A stretch of 14,380 nt of DNA from Microcaldota archaeon (GTDB lineage Archaea; Micrarchaeota; Micrarchaeia; Burarchaeales; Fermentimicrarchaeaceae): positions 1-14,380 of the forward strand of contig JAPLWT010000043.1 of assembly GCA_026396455.1 (NCBI GenBank). The letters are read 5' to 3'. The notes beneath the pieces are model-generated. The model did not search any database. It saw only the letters and a list, made by a program, of their open reading frames with translations, and was not told the origin of the DNA. Numbering within the stretch: the first letter of the stretch is position 1; the number at the start of each line of letters is the position of its first letter. This document shows positions 6,670 to 12,816 of the stretch, piece after piece. A program made the translations under genes and the position numbers.

Positions 6670-9600
6670 ATGAATAGGACTTTATCGTATTGTCTATTCC
6701 TATCCTTTTTGTTTTTTGTGAATGCAGGCGCAGCCGCAAACATCTGCTACTACCAAGGACCGGATACATTCGGCTCCCTAAGACTTACGAGTTTCATTGT
6801 GAGTGGTGAACCTAACCTCACAGCTTGGAGCTATGTGAATGTTTCATACACTCTTCAGAATGTTGACCCACAGCAGCGAACAATACTTTTCAGCCAGAGC
6901 AAGGGGACGTACATAGGTGCTTTGACCCCATCGGGTGCAGAGGAATTCGCCTATTCAAACCGCGGCACTTCACTTGCTCCGGGCATGAGCGTCAACTTTA
7001 ACGGGCAGGTGACGCTTGACGAGGCGGGCACATGGAAACTGTGGCCAGCCTTCTGCTACACTGTTGGAAAAACATCAAACTGTTCACCAGAGGAATGGCA
7101 CGGTTGCAAATTTTCCGTCTCAGATATCGATTCAGACGAGGATGGAATCTTTGATTCTGTTGACCAGTGCCCCCAGCAGCGTGAAACGTTCAACGGATAC
7201 CAAGACGAGGACGGATGCCCAGATCAGGTACCGGTTGTTGATACCGACCAAGACGGTTTCTCCGATTCGCAGGACAACTGCCCTTATAACTCAAACCAAA
7301 ACCAGCTTGATTCTGACCAGGATTCAATCGGAAATGCATGCGACAACTGCCCCAATACCCCGAACTTTAACCAAGCGGATGCTGACCAAGATGGGCTAGG
7401 GGATGCATGCGATAACTGCAGAATTGTCTCAAACCCGACTCAAGCCGACTCTGACCAGGATGGAATCGGCGATGTATGCGATACGCAGAAGGGAACGGGG
7501 AAGGCGAGCATAACGCTTACTACTGAGCCTGCCAACTATTCAAAAGGAGATAAGGTAAAGTTCACCGCAGCTGCATCGGACCCTGATGGGATAGCCAAAA
7601 TAACGCTTTTCCTAGGAGGACGAAAAGTGAAGGAGTGCCTCACTTCTCCATGCTCTACTGAGGCAGATGCGCCTGCAGCCGGGCTTGATTTCGGCGCAAG
7701 CGTACTAGACAACTTTGGCGATTTGACAAGCGGGGGAGACATAGGCGTGCCAGGAATCGACCTCCCCTCAGCATGCCACGATACTGATGACGGAAATAAG
7801 CCTTTCGAAAGGGGAATGGTATCAAACGAATCCACGACTATTAACTACTCCACTTCCACGATAACTCTGCCTCCGCAGTACTTTGACACGTGCATAAACT
7901 CAACCGCAATAGTGGAGTATTACTGCGATGGGAACTTCATAAGAAACGCCACGCACAACTGCGGAAGCTGCATTGAGAGTTCGCGGATGCTCACTGACGA
8001 GGGTGTCTCGGTGCGCGTGCTTGGGGACTTCTGCGCATGTGCCGATTCGGACGAGGGGATGAACCAGTTCGAGAGAGGAGTAGTTACCGGGCTGATATCG
8101 GACTACTGCCTCAACTCGAGCAATGTTGTTGAGTACTACTGCAATGATGAGAGAGAAATTGCCAACATCACAATACGCTGCAACGGGCAATGCGTCAACG
8201 GGACGTGCCCCTGCAGCGATACTGACGGCGGAGTGAAATACAACGTGCGCGGGACTAGTTACGATGGATTCACCGACTTCTGCGGAACAGGCAGTCATGC
8301 TCGTGAGCTTACTGAATATCATACAGAGATAGCAAGAGGATTTGGAACTCCATACTCCTGCAGTACTGTTAATGAGACGATAACATGCGAGGGGCTCTGC
8401 CAGGACGACGCCTGCCTGCCTCCCAGCTGCAACGACTCCATACAGAACCAGAGGGAGGAGAGGGTTGACTGCGGCGGGCCTTGCGAAGCCTGCCCAACCT
8501 GCTGGGACAACAAGAGGAACCAGAATGAGACGGGCGTGGACTGCGGAGGACCCTGTACAAAGGAATGTCCCAGATGCGTTCCCCTTGTCCTGAACAACGA
8601 GCCGGACCACGCAATAGACGTTGTGTTCATACCCACAAGGGAATACGAGGCGAACATGAGCGGTTTTGTTTCGGATATCGAGAACATGATACAGAACGGC
8701 TACTTTTCTGAGAGGACAATAAATGCAAGCAAGCAGCACATGAATTTTTATTATACCACCAAGTTTGGGAGCATCCACAAGGAAGATGACGGAATGTGCG
8801 ACTGGAGCGCTCCTTCGAACTGGGATGATGGGTGCTCGCATGCAGAGGGAGCGGTGATTGTGCACCAGGTCAACTGCAGGGATTATGCAAGCGGTAATGT
8901 ATTCTCAACTGAATACTACAGCCTGGACACGCTGGTCCACGAGAGCGGCCATGGCCTGTTCGGGGTTGCAGACGAGTACTGTTGTGATTCCCACTACTGG
9001 CAGCCCGACCCGAACCCGAATATATACTCCTCGCTGTCTAATTGCAAGAGCGACAGCCTTACTGGATGGAGTTCGGATCTCTGCTGGATGTTCTGCCCAG
9101 GCGACAAGGATGACTTCGGGAGGGGTGCTGAGGACAGGTTTCTTCTCATTGAATCTATACGCGATGAGATACCGCAGATATACCTCAGGAAGACCGGCAC
9201 GGACGGTTGGAGACCCGAGTGGATAAAAGTTTACGCTGACGAGACGCTTATCTATGACTCAACCACTTACAAGTCAGACATAGGAATATGGCTGGATGAC
9301 GACGGGAACACATGGGGCAAGAGATGGCTCGCGCCGAACTACCCAAATGCAACGGACCTGGGCGCAACCGTAACCTCTTTGAGGGTGGAGATGAAGACAT
9401 CGAATACCTGGCCGTCTGATGCAGGAAAGGTGTACTTCACGGTTGGGACAAGGGACTGGCTGCTGGATAATGACGGAAGTGATGAATTCGAACAGGGAAC
9501 AACAAACACATTCGAACTCGCTCCCGGAGGGCTCAGGGAGGGCGAGATAAAGGAGATAGGTCTCTGGATGGATGGCGGCAGGTGGTACCCCGAGTGGATT

Positions 9601-10389
9601 AAGGTATATGTTAACGGGAGAGTGCTGTATGACAGTTCAGCTAGGCATGTCACGCTTCCCGGGCTGGGCGGTGACAGCCACTACACAAGCGGCAGCAAGT
9701 GGACTGCTTCGGATTTCCCGGATCCTAGCATAGATACAACTCCGGTCACGACCATACGGGTCAACATAACAACCTCAGACGGCAAGGACCAGGAGACCGA
9801 TTCTGATGTGTTTTTGGACATAGGAGAAGAGGAGTTCAGGCTGCACAATGACGGAACCGGGTTCAGGAAGGGCACCACTGATTCTTTCACATTCAACGGT
9901 CTTGGCTTGGTAAAGGGCGATATACAGAAAATAGGGCTCAGGCTGGAAGGTGATGACGAGTGGAGACCCCTGCGCCTGACTCTGGAGGTGAACGGGCGTC
10001 CTTTCTACGATTCTCAGTCCTATGCTTACGATTCTTTCAACTTCCTTGGGGACAAGCCAAATACGTGGGGCAAGTACTGGTACGCCAGAAACTTCCCGAC
10101 TGCGAGCGCAGTGAGGGAGTGGCGCGAGATACACGTCATGGTCAAGACGAAGGACGAGGGTGACGCGGGAACCGATGATGACGTCTACTTCGGGATAGGC
10201 ACGAGGGAATGGAAGCTGGACAACTCCCACATGGAGAACTGCGGGGGAGGGTACTGGACCCATGTCAGGACGGGCTCTGTTATGAGAGGCGACTGCAGCT
10301 ACCCCTGCCAGTACAATGATTATTCAAAAAGGAGGGCGGAGTGGGTGTTTGGCAAGTATGTTGAGATAGGAACCAGAACATTTACGTGA
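6670..10389 (+). CDS. Giant secreted zinc metallopeptidase with TSP3, Cys-rich and PLAT-like modules
   Basis: A 1239-residue exported protein. Order of parts: signal peptide (1-22); N-terminal beta region (23-150); calcium-binding TSP3 repeats (152-271); Ig-like segment (278-328); three C-x-D-x-D-x-G Cys modules (369-582); two modules of the form C-x-D-x4-N-x2-E-x4-DCGGPC (587-636); a zinc peptidase domain from about 640. The motif His757-Glu-Ser-Gly-His761 followed by FG-x2-DEY (to 770) is of the HExxH-x6-DE type seen in M64 (IgA-peptidase-like) enzymes. Residues 814-1185 are three PLAT/LH2-like repeats, after which a Cys-rich tail with SVMRGDC (Met1205) resembles the missing end of the peptidase domain. 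Likely role: extracellular, calcium-stabilised protease or adhesin acting on surface proteins. N-x-S/T sites are abundant. The gene after it encodes a membrane-anchored secreted protein and probably shares its transcript. The exact peptidase family and substrate are inferred. Confidence 0.9.
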   Translation: MNRTLSYCLFLSFLFFVNAGAAANICYYQGPDTFGSLRLTSFIVSGEPNLTAWSYVNVSYTLQNVDPQQRTILFSQSKGTYIGALTPSGAEEFAYSNRGTSLAPGMSVNFNGQVTLDEAGTWKLWPAFCYTVGKTSNCSPEEWHGCKFSVSDIDSDEDGIFDSVDQCPQQRETFNGYQDEDGCPDQVPVVDTDQDGFSDSQDNCPYNSNQNQLDSDQDSIGNACDNCPNTPNFNQADADQDGLGDACDNCRIVSNPTQADSDQDGIGDVCDTQKGTGKASITLTTEPANYSKGDKVKFTAAASDPDGIAKITLFLGGRKVKECLTSPCSTEADAPAAGLDFGASVLDNFGDLTSGGDIGVPGIDLPSACHDTDDGNKPFERGMVSNESTTINYSTSTITLPPQYFDTCINSTAIVEYYCDGNFIRNATHNCGSCIESSRMLTDEGVSVRVLGDFCACADSDEGMNQFERGVVTGLISDYCLNSSNVVEYYCNDEREIANITIRCNGQCVNGTCPCSDTDGGVKYNVRGTSYDGFTDFCGTGSHARELTEYHTEIARGFGTPYSCSTVNETITCEGLCQDDACLPPSCNDSIQNQREERVDCGGPCEACPTCWDNKRNQNETGVDCGGPCTKECPRCVPLVLNNEPDHAIDVVFIPTREYEANMSGFVSDIENMIQNGYFSERTINASKQHMNFYYTTKFGSIHKEDDGMCDWSAPSNWDDGCSHAEGAVIVHQVNCRDYASGNVFSTEYYSLDTLVHESGHGLFGVADEYCCDSHYWQPDPNPNIYSSLSNCKSDSLTGWSSDLCWMFCPGDKDDFGRGAEDRFLLIESIRDEIPQIYLRKTGTDGWRPEWIKVYADETLIYDSTTYKSDIGIWLDDDGNTWGKRWLAPNYPNATDLGATVTSLRVEMKTSNTWPSDAGKVYFTVGTRDWLLDNDGSDEFEQGTTNTFELAPGGLREGEIKEIGLWMDGGRWYPEWIKVYVNGRVLYDSSARHVTLPGLGGDSHYTSGSKWTASDFPDPSIDTTPVTTIRVNITTSDGKDQETDSDVFLDIGEEEFRLHNDGTGFRKGTTDSFTFNGLGLVKGDIQKIGLRLEGDDEWRPLRLTLEVNGRPFYDSQSYAYDSFNFLGDKPNTWGKYWYARNFPTASAVREWREIHVMVKTKDEGDAGTDDDVYFGIGTREWKLDNSHMENCGGGYWTHVRTGSVMRGDCSYPCQYNDYSKRRAEWVFGKYVEIGTRTFT
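7123..7482 (+). repeat. Thrombospondin type 3 calcium-binding repeats (within the metalloprotein)
   Basis: Residues 152-271 repeat the pattern D-x-D-x-DG-x2-D-x2-D-x-CP or CDNCP several times (for example DSDEDG, DTDQDG, DSDQDS, DADQDG, DSDQDG). Each unit of about 13-26 residues binds calcium and the array forms a rod-like spacer between the N-terminal region and the Ig-like segment. Confidence 0.88.
7774..8415 (+). repeat. Three Cys-rich D-x-D-x-G modules (within the metalloprotein)
   Basis: Modules begin at Cys369 (CHDTDDG), Cys457 (CADSDEG) and Cys515 (CSDTDGG). Each opens with C-x-D-x-D-x-G, then a basic-Gly turn (RG), and continues to a C-x-G/E-x-C pattern. The first two share V-EYYC. 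They look like tandem copies of one extracellular module of about 60-85 residues, probably disulfide- and calcium-stabilised. Confidence 0.7.
8428..8577 (+). repeat. Two DCGGPC modules (within the metalloprotein)
   Basis: Residues 587-636 contain two copies of C-x-D-x4-N-x2-E-x4-DCGGPC, a small disulfide module common in exported archaeal and bacterial proteins. It directly precedes the peptidase domain. Confidence 0.75.
9109..10224 (+). repeat. Three PLAT/LH2-like repeats of about 124 residues (within the metalloprotein)
   Basis: Units at residues 814-937, 938-1062 and 1063-1185. Each starts F-x-x-G-(T/A)-x-(D/N)-x-F, then I-x-x-I-x-L, W-x-P-(E/L), V-x-V-(N/D), (Y)DS and a trailing block ending in (V/F)-x-x-(I/V)G-x-x-(D/E)-(W/F)-x-L-x-N. 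Aligning Phe816, Phe940 and Phe1065 gives periods of 124 and 125. The pattern T-D-x-D-V-x-L-x-I-G then F-x-x-G-T-T-D-x-F resembles PLAT domains, which bind lipids or proteins. The units as cut here begin in the middle of the usual PLAT order. Confidence 0.75.
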
Positions 10390-10398
10390 GGGGTGTTT

Positions 10399-11001
10399 AT
10401 GTTGTCTAGCAGAAATGTATTTTTGATGGTACTGCTGCTTTCTATGCTATCACTGCCCGCTTACGGAAGCAGCAACTCAAGCCCGAAGGCTGTTATCGTG
10501 AGAATGAACATAATGAACAACACGTTCACGGTGCTGGAGAGGAAGGTGGTATACGGCTATCCTCCCGAGCACTTCGTGCAATGGGACGACTTCAAGGTGA
10601 AACTGCTTTCGGACAGCGGAGTTATGGAAGAGTACGGGGTTATAGACCCGAGGATGCGGTTCTATGAAGTCATGCCTGGGGAGAACCCCGAGGGATTCAG
10701 TGCGAGAATGGTTGACGAGGCGAATCTGACCCTGATATTTGCATTCAACAGCAATCTCAGCGGGGTGAGCGTTAATAATTATACGAGCGGTGCAGAATTT
10801 GTTAAGGCTGATCTGAAGGACACCATCTCCGGTTTCTGCTCACAAAATAAAAATGATTCGGATTGCGCAGGAGCTGCCGAAGAACCTCAGCCCCAAGAAC
10901 AAAAACCACCCGATTTGACTCTTCTGATTGGGATTGCGGTGGTTATGCTCTTCGTTATAGTTTTGGCTGTTCTTCTAAGAAAGAAAAGTGGCTCTAGATA
11001 A
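10399..11001 (+). CDS. Type I membrane protein with secreted domain, partner candidate of the metalloprotein
   Basis: A 200-residue protein: signal peptide (about 1-23), an ectodomain of roughly 125 residues with several N-x-S/T sites, a Pro/Gln/Glu linker (about 155-171), a transmembrane helix (about 173-193) and the basic tail RKKSGSR. The ectodomain contains W-DD-F-x-V-x-L and G-V-I-D-P-R-M-x-F-Y stretches and looks beta-rich; I do not recognise the family. A GTG at 10393 is in frame, but it lies within GGGGTG (10390-10395), which fits better as ribosome binding site for the ATG at 10399. It starts nine bases after the metalloprotein stop, so co-expression is very likely. It could anchor, present or inhibit that enzyme; this is inference from position. 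Its 3' end overlaps the convergent HAD gene by eight bases. Confidence 0.8.
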   Translation: MLSSRNVFLMVLLLSMLSLPAYGSSNSSPKAVIVRMNIMNNTFTVLERKVVYGYPPEHFVQWDDFKVKLLSDSGVMEEYGVIDPRMRFYEVMPGENPEGFSARMVDEANLTLIFAFNSNLSGVSVNNYTSGAEFVKADLKDTISGFCSQNKNDSDCAGAAEEPQPQEQKPPDLTLLIGIAVVMLFVIVLAVLLRKKSGSR

Positions 11002-11629
11002 TCTTAGATACCTCTCGAATATTTTTTATTATGTAATCCGGTTTTGCTGGCAGAAGCCTTTCCAGAGAATGAGCTCCCCATGTTACTGCAGCAGTGCTCA
11101 CTCCTGCATTCTTCCCAGCCTGCACATCCTCAACCATGTCCCCCACATAGAGCGCATCAGAATTCATCACACCCATCATCTTAAGGGCTTCATTCAGCCC
11201 TATAGGGTTTGGCTTGAACTCCCTCATTTCATCATCAGTTATAACTACTGTGAAATAGCCTGCTAGGTTATTCTTCTTCATTTCCTTCTTTATCCTTCCG
11301 CCAGTTCCGTTTGAGACAAGCCCGATCCTTATGCCTCTCCTATAAAGCTCTGCCAGCATCCCTTTGACTCCTGGGAAAAGATGGATCTCCTTCTCCATCT
11401 CATGAAATCTCTTCAGCCAGTGGTTGTCAACTTCATCCCATTTATTCTCGGGTATTCCATGCATTGCGTAGTATTTGTGGTAGTCCACTATGAAGGTTTT
11501 TCTGAAATATTTACAGGTAAGTTCTAAACCTGCGTATTTTTTGAAAAGCTCCTCGTATATCCTGAACGATGCATCTATTGAATCGTAGAGGGTCCCATCC
11601 CAGTCGAAAAGCACTGCCCTGAAATGCAT
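10994..11629 (-). CDS. HAD-superfamily phosphatase (phosphoglycolate phosphatase-like)
   Basis: A 211-residue HAD hydrolase with all four motifs: DWDGT (Asp9 nucleophile, Asp11 acid/base), Ser106 in VSNGT, Lys139 in FKPNP, and GDMVEDV (Asp164, Asp168). Residues 18-85 form a helical C1 cap as in Gph/PGMB-type enzymes, which act on small phosphorylated substrates such as 2-phosphoglycolate, nucleotides or sugar phosphates; the exact substrate cannot be read. A GTG at 11644 is in frame, but the ATG at 11629 places DxDGT at the usual distance from the N-terminus and lies about 25 bases after a TTATAA box, consistent with a leaderless transcript. Convergent with the preceding membrane-protein gene and divergent from the C/D sRNA. 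Confidence 0.88.
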   Translation of the reverse strand: MHFRAVLFDWDGTLYDSIDASFRIYEELFKKYAGLELTCKYFRKTFIVDYHKYYAMHGIPENKWDEVDNHWLKRFHEMEKEIHLFPGVKGMLAELYRRGIRIGLVSNGTGGRIKKEMKKNNLAGYFTVVITDDEMREFKPNPIGLNEALKMMGVMNSDALYVGDMVEDVQAGKNAGVSTAAVTWGAHSLERLLPAKPDYIIKNIREVSKII

Positions 11630-11634
11630 AAGGA

Positions 11635-11640
11635 ATTTAA
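11635..11640 (+). promoter_or_regulatory. TATA-like box for the C/D box sRNA
   Basis: ATTTAA lies about 26 bases before the inferred 5' end of the sRNA (near 11663). It falls in the region between the HAD start codon and the HAD TATA box, so the two promoters overlap head to head. Confidence 0.4.
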
Positions 11641-11650
11641 GCACTTGCTA

Positions 11651-11656
11651 TTATAA
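11651..11656 (-). promoter_or_regulatory. TATA box of the HAD phosphatase gene
   Basis: TTATAA (self-complementary) is centred about 25 bases upstream of the ATG at 11629 on the minus strand. It supports a leaderless start at that ATG rather than at the GTG 15 bases earlier. Confidence 0.5.
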
Positions 11657-11662
11657 GATATT

Positions 11663-11724
11663 AGATGATGACGAAGGTGATCTCTGAGCTCCTAGGGCTG
11701 TGAAGATAGACGGACGAACTGATC
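11663..11724 (+). ncRNA. C/D box sRNA with two 12-nt guides
   Basis: The order and spacing are those of archaeal 2'-O-methylation guide RNAs: box C ATGATGA (11665-11671), a 12-nt guide (11672-11683), box D' CTGA (11684-11687), a 12-nt spacer (11688-11699), box C' GTGAAGA (11700-11706, one mismatch to RUGAUGA), a second 12-nt guide (11707-11718) and box D CTGA (11719-11722). Such RNAs assemble with L7Ae, Nop5 and fibrillarin and methylate the target base paired five nucleotides upstream of D or D'. The first guide contains AGGTGATC, complementary to the conserved GATCACCT of the 16S 3' end. The target of the second guide (complement TTCGTCCGTCTA) was not identified. No clear terminal stem is seen. 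The ends are approximate. Confidence 0.72.
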
Positions 11725-11770
11725 CGAATCCGTGTGCCTGACCGACATGAAACGCTTGATGATTGTCGAG

Positions 11771-11776
11771 TTTTTT
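11771..11776 (+). terminator. Poly-T tract downstream of the sRNA
   Basis: Six consecutive T about 50 bases after the sRNA, a possible transcription end if the precursor extends beyond box D. The rest of 11725-11832 shows no gene or clear structure to me. Confidence 0.3.
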
Positions 11777-11832
11777 GGGCTTGAAACTCTTTAAGTGCTT
11801 ACAGTAAGTTGCTATGCAGTGCTGATCTTAGT

Positions 11833-12147
11833 CTATTTTCCACGACCAAAAATTTCTTCGCGTTCTTCGCGGATTCCGAGCAACAGCAATTTGATGATGA
11901 ATATGCCCAGCACGCCTCCTGCCAGCACTCCTAGATAATAAGGCTCGGGGCTTGTGAAGATGTGCTTATTTGGGGGAAAAATGGTGTTTCCCGGGTAGAA
12001 AGACCAGTGGATGTCGAAAATAAACACGGCCAGAGTGGCCAGAAATGCCCCTACAATGAAAAACACTGCGTCCGCGATAATTTCATGATGCGTCACTGGG
12101 GGGCGATGGCGGAAAAAGTGCCGGTGCAGGTGGCGCCGCAGATTCAT
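11833..12147 (-). CDS. Small two-TM membrane protein with His/Arg-rich N-terminus
   Basis: A 104-residue protein, family not recognised. The first 21 residues are rich in His and Arg (His6, 8, 10, 14, 20, 21). Transmembrane helices lie at about 25-45 and 71-91, separated by an aromatic/Pro-rich loop, and the tail is charged (REEREE). The frame is open further upstream to 12363, but the ATG at 12147 lies about 25 bases after a strong TATATA box, and the upstream extension would cover that promoter and the divergent small gene. I therefore take 12147 with a leaderless start. The membrane topology is well supported; the function is unknown, and the His cluster might bind metal or simply act as a basic cytoplasmic anchor. 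Confidence 0.65.
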   Translation of the reverse strand: MNLRRHLHRHFFRHRPPVTHHEIIADAVFFIVGAFLATLAVFIFDIHWSFYPGNTIFPPNKHIFTSPEPYYLGVLAGGVLGIFIIKLLLLGIREEREEIFGRGK

Positions 12148-12167
12148 GAGATGCTTACAGTTACCGG

Positions 12168-12175
12168 ATATATAA
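12168..12175 (-). promoter_or_regulatory. TATA box of the two-TM protein gene
   Basis: On the minus strand AAAGC-TTATATAT: a purine-rich BRE-like element followed by a clear TATA sequence, centred about 25 bases before the ATG at 12147. Confidence 0.6.
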
Positions 12176-12284
12176 GCTTTATCCACCCCCAGCGAGCAAA
12201 GCAAAGAGGTAAGAAGCGAAGTGTTTTTAATATGCCGAGTGGATAATATTTTAACAGGCAGACCGTAACTCTGCGGTGGTTGCT

Positions 12285-12443
12285 GTGGGATTGAGCAAAA
12301 AAGACATAGGAAGGAGAAAATCCAATCTGAAGACAAGGCTTGAGGAGCTGGAGAAAAAAGCAAAGATGGACCCTATGCTGAGAGATATAAAGCTCCACGA
12401 TGAGATATCGCAGATAAAAAAGAAACTTGCGGAAATTGATTAA
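12285..12443 (+). CDS. Small charged coiled-coil protein (52 residues)
   Basis: A short reading frame: GTG start, then GLSKKDIGRRKSNLK, a Glu/Lys-rich stretch LEELEKKAK, DPMLRDIKL and a terminal ISQIKKKLAEID before TAA. It is about half charged residues with heptad-like leucines, so a helical or coiled-coil protein that could bind nucleic acid or a partner. GGTGGT at 12275-12280 lies four bases before the GTG; a TTG at 12291 and a GTG at 12276 are alternative starts. A five-base-pair hairpin (12258-12262 with 12270-12274) sits right before the ribosome binding site. The gene is followed 52 bases later by the DUF5661 gene in the same direction. No family recognised; coding status rests on composition and the ribosome binding site. 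Confidence 0.55.
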   Translation: MGLSKKDIGRRKSNLKTRLEELEKKAKMDPMLRDIKLHDEISQIKKKLAEID

Positions 12444-12495
12444 GGCAAAAGAGTTAAACCTGCAAAATATCCTTACGAGGTTGAGAGGTAAGTAG

Positions 12496-12774
12496 ATGAC
12501 AAAAAAGGAACATTTCAGCATGCGTGATGCAGAGATGATCGGCAGAGCGATTGGTATAGACTGGAAGAGAAGCAAGTTTGATGTCAAGGAGTTCTGGACG
12601 GGGCTTCACGTAGAGCTAGAGCATGGAAGGGTGAGTCCAGTAACGGATGTTACAAATGACGACCCGATCATGACGGGAAAGATAGCTCTGGCTCACCTCA
12701 ATGAGTTTGCCGATTACTACAAAAGACTGGAGGAGATGGAGAAAGAGGCAGAGAAAGCACACAAGAAGAGATAG
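12496..12774 (+). CDS. DUF5661 family protein
   Basis: A 92-residue soluble protein whose whole length fits the DUF5661 pattern: MRDAEMIGRAIGIDW (9-23), FDVKEFWTGLHVELEHG (about 28-44), then DVTNDDPIMTGKIALAHLNEF and DYYKRLEEME. The family occurs in archaea, bacteria and phages and has no assigned function as far as I know. The conserved ELEHG and ALAHLNE parts suggest a small helical bundle. AGAGGT at 12484-12489 is the ribosome binding site for the ATG at 12496. A TATA-like GTTAAA near 12456-12461 may give it its own promoter. The C-terminus is a charged Glu/Lys helix. Confidence 0.85.
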   Translation: MTKKEHFSMRDAEMIGRAIGIDWKRSKFDVKEFWTGLHVELEHGRVSPVTDVTNDDPIMTGKIALAHLNEFADYYKRLEEMEKEAEKAHKKR

Positions 12775-12776
12775 AA

Positions 12777-12782
12777 TTTTAA
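12777..12782 (+). promoter_or_regulatory. TATA-like box of the TM2-like gene
   Basis: TTTTAA lies about 28 bases before the expected transcription start near 12807, just after the DUF5661 stop. Two 8-bp palindromes lie between it and the start codon. Confidence 0.4.
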
Positions 12783-12786
12783 GCAG

Positions 12787-12808
12787 GGTATACCAATCAC
12801 CCTATAGG
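12787..12808 (+). promoter_or_regulatory. Paired 8-bp palindromes, possible operator
   Basis: GGTATACC (12787-12794) and CCTATAGG (12801-12808) are perfect palindromes 14 bases apart centre to centre, between the TATA-like box and the ATG at 12817. This is the region where an archaeal repressor would block polymerase recruitment. The second one overlaps the ribosome binding site AGGTGG. Confidence 0.3.
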
Positions 12809-12816
12809 TGGTATTC

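Noticed and set aside
7900..8865. 321-residue open frame on the minus strand
   Set aside because: It lies antisense to the Cys-rich part of the metalloprotein, whose modules are clearly coding; the antisense product shows no recognisable domain, and the openness follows from the skewed codon use of the plus-strand gene.
11725..11765. Possible second C/D box sRNA (CTGA at 11738, TTGATGA at 11756)
   Set aside because: The boxes are in the wrong order and spacing, the C-like box starts with T rather than a purine, and no partner D box follows at 12 bases.
11638..11801. 9-bp inverted repeat TAAGCACTT / AAGTGCTTA flanking the sRNA region
   Set aside because: It is short, 155 bases apart, and has no further extension or mobile-element features; likely chance.
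11962..12246. 94-residue plus-strand frame
   Set aside because: It overlaps the minus-strand two-TM gene, which has clear membrane helices and a TATA box at the right distance. The plus frame has no such support.
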